This document shows positions 40,947-51,296 of a stretch of 64,000 nucleotides of DNA, piece by piece. The notes under the pieces were generated by a model. That model made no database searches. It saw only the letters and a program-made list of their open reading frames with translations, and was not told the origin of the DNA. Position 1 is the stretch's first letter. Each line of letters begins with the position of its first letter. Both the position numbers and the translations under genes were made by a program. Origin of the DNA: Pseudomonadota bacterium (lineage in GTDB: Bacteria; Myxococcota_A; Polyangia; GCA-2747355); NCBI GenBank assembly GCA_016702545.1, contig JADJDT010000014.1:1-64000 (forward strand), given 5' to 3'.

Positions 40947-42175
40947 GCCAGAACGAGCAGGGCGTGGCCCTGGTCGCGGTGATCGTGATGGTCGCCGTGA
41001 TCGGCGCGTTGAGCGCCGACTTCGCCTTCGGGGTGCGCGTCGACTACGCGGCGGCCTCGAACGCCCGCGACGAGCTGCGCGCCCACTACCTCAACCGCTC
41101 GGCGATCAACCTGGGCCGGCTGCTGCTGCGCATCCAGACGCAGCTGATCGAGCCCAACCGGCAGCTCTTGGGCGGCTTCGACCTGCAGCTGCCCGACTAC
41201 GCCTCGACGCTCTTGGCGGCGTTCCAGGGGGGAGAGGGTGCGGAGCTGCTGGGGGGGCTCTTCGGGGTCGCGGCCGGGGACATTCGCGGTCTCGGGCTGG
41301 GGACCGGCGAGTTCGAGCTGCAGATGCAGAGCCTCGATGGTCGGCTGAACCTCAACTGTGCGGGCGGCCCGAATCCGGGCGCGCCGGCGGTGTTGCGGCT
41401 GGCGGCGGGCCTCGCGGCGCTGCTGGCGCCGCGACGCTACGATCACCTCTTCGAGCACCTGGACAGCAAGGGTCAGTACAACGACCGCTTGACCGTGCTG
41501 CGGGCCATCATCGATTGGGCGGACCAGGATCAACAGCTCTTCGGCGGCAGCGCGGCCGAGGACTACCGCTACGAGGAAGGCAAGGACGGCTATCACACCA
41601 AGAACCAGTACTTCGATACGCTGGAGGAGCTGCGGCTGGTGCGTGGGGTCGACGAGGACTTCATGACGGCCTTTGCCGAGCAGCTGACGGTTTACGGGGG
41701 GTGCCGGCCCAACGCGGCGCTGATGGGCATGCCGACGATCATGGCGCTGATCGCCCAGTACGCGGCGGTGCCGACCGACCCCGGGCTCGAGTATCGCAAC
41801 CTGGCCCTGCTCGCACGCTACGTCTACGAGATCGGCCAGCTCCGTGGCTTCAGCAAGGTCAAGGACCTGATCGACGCGGTCGAGGACCCGATGGGCCAGC
41901 TCAGCCTTGGCAGCGCCATCGCCGGCCTGCTGACTCAGGGCAAGTCCGAGCCGCCGGCGGGGTTGCCGCCCGTGACGGGGGTCAAGCTCTCGCCCAAGGT
42001 CGAGGAGGCCATCGTCGCCGGCCAGCCGCGCCGGGTCTGGCGCCTGGTGGCGCAGGCGACGGTCGGTCGGGTGCAGAAGCGGCTGACGACGGTCTGGGAC
42101 CAGGGCCTGATTTCGATGCAAGCGGGTCGCGCCAACAGCGGACCGGGCGGCTTCGTCTATTGGCGAGAGGAATAG
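40922..42175 (+). CDS. gspK: minor pseudopilin GspK
   Basis: A 417-residue protein starting at GTG 40922, which places a short leader (MGVIRRRLSQNEQG) before the processing site and hydrophobic segment ALVAVIVMVAVIGALS. The large alpha-domain characteristic of GspK follows, with residues LQMQSLDGRLNLN and a helical region containing VLRAIIDWADQDQQ. GspK is the cap of the pseudopilus tip. In-frame starts upstream would run deep into gspJ and are disfavoured. It is followed 4 bp later by gspL. Confidence 0.86.
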   Translation: MGVIRRRLSQNEQGVALVAVIVMVAVIGALSADFAFGVRVDYAAASNARDELRAHYLNRSAINLGRLLLRIQTQLIEPNRQLLGGFDLQLPDYASTLLAAFQGGEGAELLGGLFGVAAGDIRGLGLGTGEFELQMQSLDGRLNLNCAGGPNPGAPAVLRLAAGLAALLAPRRYDHLFEHLDSKGQYNDRLTVLRAIIDWADQDQQLFGGSAAEDYRYEEGKDGYHTKNQYFDTLEELRLVRGVDEDFMTAFAEQLTVYGGCRPNAALMGMPTIMALIAQYAAVPTDPGLEYRNLALLARYVYEIGQLRGFSKVKDLIDAVEDPMGQLSLGSAIAGLLTQGKSEPPAGLPPVTGVKLSPKVEEAIVAGQPRRVWRLVAQATVGRVQKRLTTVWDQGLISMQAGRANSGPGGFVYWREE

Positions 42176-42179
42176 CTCG

Positions 42180-43736
42180 ATGAGTCAGCGCGTGTTCGGC
42201 ATCGATTTCGGTGCGCACAGTGTCAAGGTCGCGGAGCTGGAGGTCGGCTTTCGCGCGGTGCACCTGGCGCGCCTGCAGACCTTGGAGCTGCCCGCCGGGG
42301 CCGGCAGCACGCTCGCGCGTGGTCTGCAGGTGCTCGGTGACGCGGTCAAGCTGTCCCCCGGCGATCTGCTCAGTGTGGGGCTGCCGGGCGACCGCGTGCT
42401 GATGCGCTTGCTCGACGTGCCCTTCACCGACGCGCGCCGGGTGCACGCCCTGGTGGGCAGCGAGCTCGCGGACGACCTGCCGTGGGAGCTGGACGAGCTC
42501 GTCTTCGATCAGCGGGTGGTGCGAGCGGGCGGCAAGGGCCTGGCCGGGCAGGTGCTCGTGGCAGCCGCGCGCCACGATGAGCTGAGCGAGCTGATCGCGC
42601 AGCTGGCCCAGGCCGGCCTCGCGCCCCAATGCCTGACCGTTGCGGCGTCGAGCTACGGTAGCCTGTTGCGCCGTCTCGGCGAGGAGCAGACTGTGCTCGT
42701 CGCCGATCTCGGCCATCTTCACACCAACCTGGCGCTGATCGAGGGCGGCCAGACGCTGCTCGCGCGCTCGGTCTCGCGTGGTGGCCATCAGATCACAGAG
42801 GCGCTGCGGCGCACGTTCCAGCTCGGCTACCACGAGGCCGAGCAGTTCAAGCACGCCCATGCGCGCGTGGTCGACGACCCGCAGCCGCTCGGCGCCAGCG
42901 AGCGCCGCGTGGCCTTGGTGACCGCGCAGGCGATTGCCCCGCTGGTCGGCGAGGTGCGCCGGACGCTGGAGCTGGCGGCCAGTCGGCTCGCGCTGCGGCC
43001 CGAGCGCGTGCTGCTCTGCGGTGGCACGGCCCAGCTGCAGGGCTTGAGCAGGTACCTCGCGATCGAACTCGAGCTCCCCGTCGAGCTGCTGAGCCTGGCC
43101 GCGGACCCGGATCTCGGGCCGACCGACCTCTCCCCTGAGGCGCAGCTGGTCGGCGCGTTGCCGCTGGCCCTGGCGCTCGAGCACGGCCGCCGGCAGGCGC
43201 TCGATCTGCGCAAGGACGAGCTCGCCTTCCAGACCAGCCGTTCGTTGGCGCGCGAGAAGGCGCTGCCGCTCGGGATCGGCCTGGCCGTCGTGCTGCTGCT
43301 CGCCACGCTGAGCGCGTGGGCCTCGCTCGACGCCGTACGCAGTGAGCATGCGGCGCTGAGCGTGGAGCTCGAGCGCACGACGCGTCGCATCCTCGGCGAG
43401 GCGGTGGCCGATCCGGAGCTGGCGTCGCGCCGGGTGCGGACGGGCGCGCGAGCGAACAAGCACGAGATCCGCCTGACCACCGCCGCCGACGTCTTCGGCA
43501 TGATCGCGGAGCGCGTGCCGGCGCGGGGCCAGGTGCAGCTCGACGTGACCCGACTCGAGATCAAGCCCGGCAAGACGCTGCTGCGGGGCACGGCCGAGAC
43601 GCGCAAGGCGGTGGGGGAGGTGGTGGAGGCCCTGCAGCAGGAGCCGTGCTTCGGCGAGGTCAGCTCGGGGCGCATCTCCGAGGTGGCGGAGGGCAAGAAG
43701 CAGTTCGCGCTGACCCTGACGACGGGCTGCTTCTGA
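42180..43736 (+). CDS. gspL: type II secretion protein GspL (PilM-like actin fold)
   Basis: A 518-residue inner-membrane protein. Residues 1-350 form an actin-like PilM/GspL cytoplasmic domain: GIDFGAHSVKVAEL, LLDVPFTDARRV, VLVADLGHLHTNLALI and VLLCGGTAQLQGLSRYL. A transmembrane helix lies near residue 360 (LPLGIGLAVVLLLATLSAW), followed by a periplasmic ferredoxin-like domain. GspL recruits the GspE ATPase to the membrane. Confidence 0.9.
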   Translation: MSQRVFGIDFGAHSVKVAELEVGFRAVHLARLQTLELPAGAGSTLARGLQVLGDAVKLSPGDLLSVGLPGDRVLMRLLDVPFTDARRVHALVGSELADDLPWELDELVFDQRVVRAGGKGLAGQVLVAAARHDELSELIAQLAQAGLAPQCLTVAASSYGSLLRRLGEEQTVLVADLGHLHTNLALIEGGQTLLARSVSRGGHQITEALRRTFQLGYHEAEQFKHAHARVVDDPQPLGASERRVALVTAQAIAPLVGEVRRTLELAASRLALRPERVLLCGGTAQLQGLSRYLAIELELPVELLSLAADPDLGPTDLSPEAQLVGALPLALALEHGRRQALDLRKDELAFQTSRSLAREKALPLGIGLAVVLLLATLSAWASLDAVRSEHAALSVELERTTRRILGEAVADPELASRRVRTGARANKHEIRLTTAADVFGMIAERVPARGQVQLDVTRLEIKPGKTLLRGTAETRKAVGEVVEALQQEPCFGEVSSGRISEVAEGKKQFALTLTTGCF

Positions 43737-43761
43737 CGCTGCCGGCGGAGGAGAGGACACG

Positions 43762-44376
43762 ATGGCGATGCGAGGAATCGGCTGGATCGACGGACTGCTC
43801 GACGACGCGCGCGGGGCCTATCAGCGCCTGGCGGCGCGCGAGCGCCTGGCCGTGACGGCGCTGGCCGTGGCGCTGGGCCTCTTCATCGTGCTGGGCGGTT
43901 CGTACCTGCTGCTGAGCGAAATCTCCGAGCTCGGCGAGCAGAGCCACGCGATGCGGCGGGCGCTGATCGAACTCGAGCGCTATCGCGAGCCCTACCTGCA
44001 GGCGCAGCAGCAGCAGCAGGCGCTGGCGCAGCGCATCCCCGCCGTGGCGCTCGAGCTCAACGAGTTCCTCGAGGGGGCCGCCTCGGCGGCCGGCGTCAAG
44101 ATCGACGAATCGTACGAGACGCAGGCGGCCGAGGTCGGCCTTTACCTGCGGAGCGGGCTCGAGGTCAAGCTGCGCAAGGTGACGATCGGAGCGCTCGGCA
44201 AGCTGCTGCGCCGCATCGCCGCGACGCCCCAGCACCTGGTGCAGATCCGGGAGCTGGGCGTCAGCACGCGCTGGGGCCGGCCCGACGAGCTCGACGTCGA
44301 GCTGGTGGTGGCGACCTACAGTCGCCGGCCGCCGAAGCCCGCGACCGGCGCTGGCGCGCCGCGCGAGGGAGGATAG
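43762..44376 (+). CDS. gspM: type II secretion protein GspM
   Basis: A 204-residue bitopic protein. A short cytoplasmic N-terminus, a transmembrane helix (TALAVALGLFIVLGGSYLLL) around residues 32-51, a Gln-rich coiled-coil (LQAQQQQQALAQR) and a C-terminal ferredoxin-like domain match GspM, which partners GspL. The call relies strongly on its position between gspL and gspN, because GspM sequences are poorly conserved. A GGAGGAG-type site precedes the start. Confidence 0.75.
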   Translation: MAMRGIGWIDGLLDDARGAYQRLAARERLAVTALAVALGLFIVLGGSYLLLSEISELGEQSHAMRRALIELERYREPYLQAQQQQQALAQRIPAVALELNEFLEGAASAAGVKIDESYETQAAEVGLYLRSGLEVKLRKVTIGALGKLLRRIAATPQHLVQIRELGVSTRWGRPDELDVELVVATYSRRPPKPATGAGAPREGG

Positions 44377-44381
44377 AGCAG

Positions 44382-45452
44382 ATGCGACTCGGCCCGCGTA
44401 CGCATAGGGCGCTCAAGCTGACCGGCTACGTCAGCTGGGCGCTGGTGTTGTTCGTGCTCTTCCTCTACCGCACCCTGCCCCTGCACCGCGTGCAGGCCCT
44501 GGTCGAGGGTCAGACCTTCGTCTTCGGCGAGTGGAGCGTCGAGGTCGCCTCGATCGGCGGCCTCAGTGCGCGGCCGCCCTTCGCGCTGACCGTCGAGGGG
44601 CTGCAGTTGCGCGTGCGGCAGCTCCCGGGTCGGGCGCGGCGGGCGGCCTACGGCGGTGGGTCCAACGCCGTGCTCGCGTCCGCCTCGCCCGGCGGAGGCG
44701 CGGGTGCTCGGACGCAGCCGGTGACGATCGATGAGCTGAGCGTCGCGATCGGGCTGTCGACGGTGCAGGCCGTGATGGCGCGGGGCACGCTGCCGGAGGT
44801 GCTGGCCCAGGGCGACGTCGACGTCACGCTGCGCGGGCTCGGCGGTGAGGCGGAGCTGAGCTACCGCGCGACGCCGCGCGGGGGCGCGCGGCTCCAGCTC
44901 GAGGTCGATGGCCTCGAGGCCCGGCAGCTGCCGCAGCTGCAGGCGCTCGGTCCGCCCGTCAGCGGGCGGATCAGCGGTGCGATCGATCTGCGCGCGCCCG
45001 GCGGGCGCTGGGCCGAGGCCGCGGGGACGATCGATGTGCAGTGCGACGGGCTGGCGATGGGCGATGGCAAGACGAAGCTGGTCGTGCCGAGCAATCCGCT
45101 GCTGGCGCTCGGTCTGACCTTTCCGCGCCTCCGGCTGGGCCGGCTCAATGGGCGCATCAGCGTCGAGAAGGGGGTGGTCCAGCTCGGCGGGTTGTCGCTG
45201 CGCAGCCCCGACCTCGAGCTGCGGGTGGAGGGCACGATTCAGCTGCGCGATCCGCTGCTCTTCTCCGTGGTCGAGGCCTTCGCCCAGCTGCGTATCAGTG
45301 AAGAGCTGACGCGGCGTGAGCCGACGCTCTTCGGCCCACTCGATCTGGCGCTGGGCGCGGCGCGTCGCCCCGATGGCTTCTTCGGCCTGCGCATCTCGGG
45401 CGCCCTGCGCGCCCCGCTCGTCATCCCCAGCCAGCAACCCGCCCGCGGCTAG
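44382..45452 (+). CDS. gspN: type II secretion protein GspN
   Basis: A 356-residue protein with an N-terminal transmembrane segment (YVSWALVLFVLFLY) and a long periplasmic region resembling the GspN/AsmA-like beta-rich fold: VEVASIGGL, LSVAIGLSTVQAVMARG, GRISGAIDLRAPGG and LRSPDLELRVEGTIQLRDP. GspN is found in a subset of T2SS operons, mainly in deltaproteobacteria and some gammaproteobacteria. It is the last gene of the gsp operon and its stop lies inside the first hairpin of the palindrome array. Confidence 0.78.
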   Translation: MRLGPRTHRALKLTGYVSWALVLFVLFLYRTLPLHRVQALVEGQTFVFGEWSVEVASIGGLSARPPFALTVEGLQLRVRQLPGRARRAAYGGGSNAVLASASPGGGAGARTQPVTIDELSVAIGLSTVQAVMARGTLPEVLAQGDVDVTLRGLGGEAELSYRATPRGGARLQLEVDGLEARQLPQLQALGPPVSGRISGAIDLRAPGGRWAEAAGTIDVQCDGLAMGDGKTKLVVPSNPLLALGLTFPRLRLGRLNGRISVEKGVVQLGGLSLRSPDLELRVEGTIQLRDPLLFSVVEAFAQLRISEELTRREPTLFGPLDLALGAARRPDGFFGLRISGALRAPLVIPSQQPARG

Positions 45453-45521
45453 GCCCAAAACAAGCGCGTCCCGCGCTCGTTTTGGCCTAGATATGATTCA
45501 GGGGGCTTTCGCAAAGCCCCC
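45449..45521 (+). terminator. probable transcription terminator(s) of the gsp operon
   Basis: The first two hairpins begin inside the last codon of gspN. The stem lengths suit transcription termination, but no clear U-run follows either one, so the mechanism is not certain. Confidence 0.4.
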
Positions 45522-45630
45522 TCGTCGCGGGGAGTAAATCCCCGCGACTTCACCCCACAACGCTCGCCTGTCGGCTCGACTAGCCCGAAAACAAGCGGCT
45601 TGCGCCAAAAGGCGCTTGTTTTCGGGCTAG
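45449..45630. repeat. array of four strong palindromes after gspN
   Basis: Four hairpins follow one another. H1, 45449-45490: stem CTAGGCCCAAAACAAGCGCG with its near-complement. H2, 45501-45521: GGGGGCTTT, CGC, AAAGCCCCC. H3, 45524-45548: perfect 10-bp stem GTCGCGGGGA with loop GTAAA. H4, 45580-45630: perfect 18-bp stem CTAGCCCGAAAACAAGCG. H1 and H4 share the core CTAG/CCC/AAAACAAGCG, so they may be related copies. A further weaker palindrome, GGACTGAAGTCC, follows. Confidence 0.85.
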
Positions 45631-45897
45631 GCCCGCGGGGCTGGGGTTCGCAAGCCCGCGCGTGGGGACTGAAGTCCTGTCAGGCGACTGTGCTGCGCGA
45701 GGCCGCTCCCGGCGGCGTGGCCCGATGGCTCGAAATCCCTACGTTCCTGCACGGCGAGGCGGCGTGTTGGCCATCGGCAGGATTCGTGCATGGGTCCGAC
45801 ATGCTGGGTGGCGTGCTCCGGACCCGCGCGCCTGACGCGCTGGGTCGGCCCCTGGGATGGATGCGACGCCGCAAGGCCGACCGGGAGGATACCCTGC
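45631..45897. other. intergenic leader with a hairpin before the DUF5648 gene
   Basis: No gene is convincing here. An 8-bp perfect inverted repeat, GGTCGGCC (45843-45850) and GGCCGACC (45875-45882), with a 24-nt loop, sits immediately before the GGGAGGAT ribosome-binding site of the next gene, so it may be a leader structure. Confidence 0.4.
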
Positions 45898-47427
45898 ATG
45901 CGCTACCCAAACCGTTGGTTCGCCGTGCTGCGGCGTCCGGCAGACCGGCTCACCCTGCTGCTCGCGCTGCTCGTGCCCTTCGGCCTGGCGTGTGCGGGAT
46001 CTGTCGGGCAGGGGGGGCAGCCCAGTGATCCCGACGCTAGCAATGGGCGGGTGCCGATGGCTGGCGCGCCACCGACGGATGGTCCGGTGGCGACCGCGGG
46101 TGGTTCCGTCGTCGCAGGCGCCGACCGTGAGTCCGCGCGCCTCCCACAAATCGACTTCGCCGGGCTCGGCCCCCAAGACGCCACCGTCGCTGCTGGAGGC
46201 GCTGGAGCCGAGCTCGTCCAGGCGGACGATGCCCGGGTCACGTCGCGGGTGCGCCTCTTCCGGCTGTGGAGCGGCCTGGCGACCGACCACTTCTACACCA
46301 CCTCGATCGCCGAGCGCGACCTGGCCGTGCGCGACCTGGGGTATGTGCTCGAAGACGAGCTGATCTACGTCCACGACACGGCAGGTGACGGCCGCCGACC
46401 GCTACACCGCTACTACAGCGAATTGGAGACCGACCACTTCTACACCGCGCTGGGAGATGGCGGGTCCATCCCCGGCTACGTCTACGAGGGGATCGCCTGC
46501 TACGTCTATGTCACGCCCGGCGATAACCGGGTGCGCCTCTTTCGCCTCTGGAACGCGAGCTCCAGGGATCACGGCTACAGCACGCGGGCGAGCTCGGCTC
46601 CCGGCTATGCCGCCGAGCCCTGGGAGCAGATCTGGGTCTACGATAACTTCGGCTACTACGGTTTCTTTTACACCGATTACACGGCGAGCAACCACGACCT
46701 GGCGCAGCTCCGACAATGGACGAACACCGGCTTCGCGTCCTCGATGGCCCAGCTCGAGGTCTTGCTCGCCTTCGGCTTCGAGCGCGTCATCTACAGCTTC
46801 GACCCCTATGCGGTGCTTCCGCGGGTCGGGGTGGATCCGGGTTCGCCGGAGTTCCGCGCGCGGTACTTCGCGGCCCTTCGCGAGGCGCTCGGCGGCCTGC
46901 GGCAAGCGCTCGCGGGGCGTGGGTATCTCGGCCGCGTGACCGACTTCTACATTGCTGACGAACCCGCCCTGCACCGCGACCTGTTCAAGGACCAGGCCTT
47001 TCTCGACCGCTACGCGGACGAGTTCAAGGGGGCCTTCCCGGCTCAGCGGCTGTGGGCGGCCTTTGCGCAGGTGTTGCCGAGCCAACCGCACCTCAATCCA
47101 CCCCCGCGGCTCGATGGCGTGGTGGTCGATCCGTATTTCTGGGATCAGGGGCTCGCGGTGGATGCCGTGAGCAAGTACCTCTACGAAGCTCATCCCAACT
47201 CGGCTCTCAATTGGGCCAAGCAGTTCGACAAGCCGATCATCGTCGCTGGGCACGCCATGTATCCTGTCCGGAACGACCTGGTCGAGCGTGAGTATCAGGT
47301 GCTCCGGAATGACCCGGCGGTGATCGGCCTGGTGTGGTTCATCTACGATAAGACCTTCGTCTCCGGCGGCGCGGGACAGCACCCAGCCCTGGTCGACTTC
47401 ATTCGTGGGCTCAGGGTGGTGCCCTGA
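45898..47427 (+). CDS. lipoprotein with DUF5648 repeats and a C-terminal TIM-barrel-like region
   Basis: A 509-residue protein. The signal peptide (hydrophobic LLLALLVPFGLACAGS) ends in a lipobox with Cys near residue 32. Residues about 110-240 contain three DUF5648-type units, each with a xxHFYTT-like motif: LATDHFYTTSIAERDL, LETDHFYTALGDGGSIPG and SSRDHGYSTRA. The C-terminal part, residues 250-509, reads like a glycoside-hydrolase-type barrel (YSFDPYAVLPRVGVD, YIADEPALHRDLF, GVVVDPYFWDQG, IIVAGHAMYP, LVWFIYDKTF), in which YIADEP suggests a possible catalytic acid. Function unknown. ATG 45898 has a GGGAGG site; upstream in-frame codons are not needed. Confidence 0.72.
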   Translation: MRYPNRWFAVLRRPADRLTLLLALLVPFGLACAGSVGQGGQPSDPDASNGRVPMAGAPPTDGPVATAGGSVVAGADRESARLPQIDFAGLGPQDATVAAGGAGAELVQADDARVTSRVRLFRLWSGLATDHFYTTSIAERDLAVRDLGYVLEDELIYVHDTAGDGRRPLHRYYSELETDHFYTALGDGGSIPGYVYEGIACYVYVTPGDNRVRLFRLWNASSRDHGYSTRASSAPGYAAEPWEQIWVYDNFGYYGFFYTDYTASNHDLAQLRQWTNTGFASSMAQLEVLLAFGFERVIYSFDPYAVLPRVGVDPGSPEFRARYFAALREALGGLRQALAGRGYLGRVTDFYIADEPALHRDLFKDQAFLDRYADEFKGAFPAQRLWAAFAQVLPSQPHLNPPPRLDGVVVDPYFWDQGLAVDAVSKYLYEAHPNSALNWAKQFDKPIIVAGHAMYPVRNDLVEREYQVLRNDPAVIGLVWFIYDKTFVSGGAGQHPALVDFIRGLRVVP

Positions 47428-47672
47428 GGACCCTCGACCGGGTGTGCGGGCCAAACTCGAGGCCAGCATCCCAATCGCCGTGATCCGCTGAGCAGGTTGC
47501 CCCTGCCGCGCTCCGCGTCCGCGCCGCCAGCGACCGCAGCCGGAGCCCGCGGACATCGGCAGAGGGGCCGAGGGTGGCAACCCCCCGGTCGTTCTGCCGA
47601 TAACGCGGCGCCGCCGGAGGCTCGCGTTCGCCGTCCCGGGGGCCAGGAGGGTCATCCATGGCGCGGTTGCCG

Positions 47673-47717
47673 GAGCACGTCGAGCACGTCGAGCACGTCG
47701 AGCACGTCGAGCACGTC
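47673..47717. repeat. 9-bp tandem repeat, five copies, encoding (EHV)5
   Basis: Five perfect units of GAGCACGTC at the start of the sigma-54 activator gene. The unit is a multiple of three, so copy-number change would alter the N-terminus without frameshift. Confidence 0.92.
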
Positions 47718-48611
47718 GAGCAGGGAGGGGGCCGCGCGGGCCCTGCGGGGGTGAAGCTGAAGCGGGACGGTTGCCGCGAATTGGTCGGGCAGGACCCGGC
47801 GCTGGAGCGGGTGCGCGAGCGCATCGCGCGCTTCGGGCCGACGCAGCTTCCGGTGGTGATCGTGGGCGAGACGGGCACCGGCAAGGAGCTGGTGGCCCGC
47901 GCCCTGCACGAGGCGAGCGGGCGGCGCGACGGCCCCTTCGAGGCCGTCAACTGTGCCGCGATTCCACGCGAGCTGGCGGAGAGTGAGCTCTTTGGCCACG
48001 CGCGTGGGGCCTTCACCGGGGCGCTGGTGAGCTACGCGGGTGCCCTCCGCCGTGCGGACGGGGGCACGCTCTTTCTCGACGAGATCGGGGAAATGCCGCG
48101 ATCGATGCAGCCGAAGTTGCTGCGCGCGCTCGAGGAGGGCAGGGTGCGCGCGGTCGGCGCCGAGGCGCCGCAGCGAATCGATGTGCGCATCGTGGCCGCC
48201 ACCAACCGCGACCTGGCGCGCGAGGCTGAGCAGGGGCACTTTCGTCTCGACCTCTATCACCGGCTGGCGGTGGCGATCATTCCCTTGCCCGCGCTGCGCG
48301 AGCGGGTCGAGGACATCCCGCTGCTCGTCGAGCACTTCCTGGCGCGCGCCAGCGCGCGTGAGGGCCTGCCTCCGCCGCGACTGGCCGCTGACGTCCTGCC
48401 CTATCTGCAGCGCCGCGCCTGGACCGGCAATGTGCGGGCTCTGCGCAACGCGGTCGAGCGCGCGCTGATCGCCGGTGGCCGCGTGCTGCAGCGGCAGGAC
48501 TTCGAGGTGACCGCGGTGCATCCGGCGTTGGCGCATACGGCCCAAGAAGGGCACGTGTGCTATCAGGGCCGCAGCTTCGCCGCGGTGCGGCGGGAGATCT
48601 ACGTGCGCGTG

Positions 48612-50351
<1,740 letters not shown>

Positions 50352-50354
50352 GGC

Positions 50355-51185
50355 CTAGATGCAGAACAGCGCGGGGAGGTTGCGGCGCTCCCAGGCGTGC
50401 GCCCGTTCGTAGTCCGCGAAGCGTCGCTCATCGGCGGCGAAGGCCGGACCGTGGAAGCAGCGCCGACCGTTGGTGGTCGTCACCGGATGCTGGGTGTGCA
50501 GCATCTCGTGGAACACGACCCACCGCAGGTAGAAGTCGGGCACCCAGGCCTGGTCCAGTCCCGGATGGATCCGGATCAGGTTCTCCTCGTGCGTAAAGGA
50601 ACCGAGGCGGATGCTGCGGCGCGCGCGGGCCCGGGCGGCGTCGCGGCCCCAGCTGATCGTGCAGTCCAGCGCCGCGTCGAAGTAGTCGCGGTTGAGGTCG
50701 TTGAAGACCGCTGCCAGGTCATGCACGGCACCGCTGGTCCGAAGGGCGGATCGACGCTCGCCGCGGCGGCGGGGCAGGCGGTGCTCGTTCGCGTCGATGA
50801 ACCGGCTGAGCTCGCGCGAGGCGCCGCGGTCATTGTCGGTGACGTAGGCGGCGAGCGCGTGAATCGTCGGTGCCGGGGCCTCGGCGAAGATATGGTGTGC
50901 GCGCAGGCTGTAGCGGCGGTGGCGCGGGTCGCGCTTGACCGACAGCATCACGTGCCGATTGTCGGTGACCCGCACCTCGACCTGACCGGCCACGTGCGCC
51001 GCGAGGCGCCGCCGCAACTCGAGGGCCTGCTGCGCCCGCAGGGCCGGGCTGAGCGGCAGGCGCGCGAGCTGCGCGCCGTTCGGATCCGCGCGCGGATCCG
51101 GGAGCGTGACCACCCCGGCGTAGGGTCGCGCGGGTCGCGCGGAGGCCAGGGCAGCCGACAGCGGGTTGCTCGGATCCATGACCAT
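50355..51185 (-). CDS. SprT-like zinc metalloprotease domain protein
   Basis: A 276-residue protein whose C-terminal half has the SprT-type zinc-protease motif VVFHEMLHTQH near residue 226 and a downstream Arg/His-rich region, FHGPAFAADERRFADYERAHAWERRNLP. Residues 155-190 contain the SprT-like segment LAAVFNDLNRDYFDAALDCTISWG. In eukaryotes SprT proteases repair DNA-protein crosslinks; bacterial roles are unclear. ATG 51185 is chosen over a TTG upstream. It is followed 3 bp later by the Ycf46-like ATPase gene, so they probably form an operon with queG 111 bp upstream. Confidence 0.78.
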   Translation of the reverse strand: MVMDPSNPLSAALASARPARPYAGVVTLPDPRADPNGAQLARLPLSPALRAQQALELRRRLAAHVAGQVEVRVTDNRHVMLSVKRDPRHRRYSLRAHHIFAEAPAPTIHALAAYVTDNDRGASRELSRFIDANEHRLPRRRGERRSALRTSGAVHDLAAVFNDLNRDYFDAALDCTISWGRDAARARARRSIRLGSFTHEENLIRIHPGLDQAWVPDFYLRWVVFHEMLHTQHPVTTTNGRRCFHGPAFAADERRFADYERAHAWERRNLPALFCI

Positions 51186-51296
51186 CCGGTACCGCGCCTG
51201 GACCGCCAAGCGCTGGAGAACGCGCAATAAAGCGGGATCGGAAGAGATCCAGCCAGCGATCGGAAGTATACGCGGCAGGATCGCCGCGGATCAACT

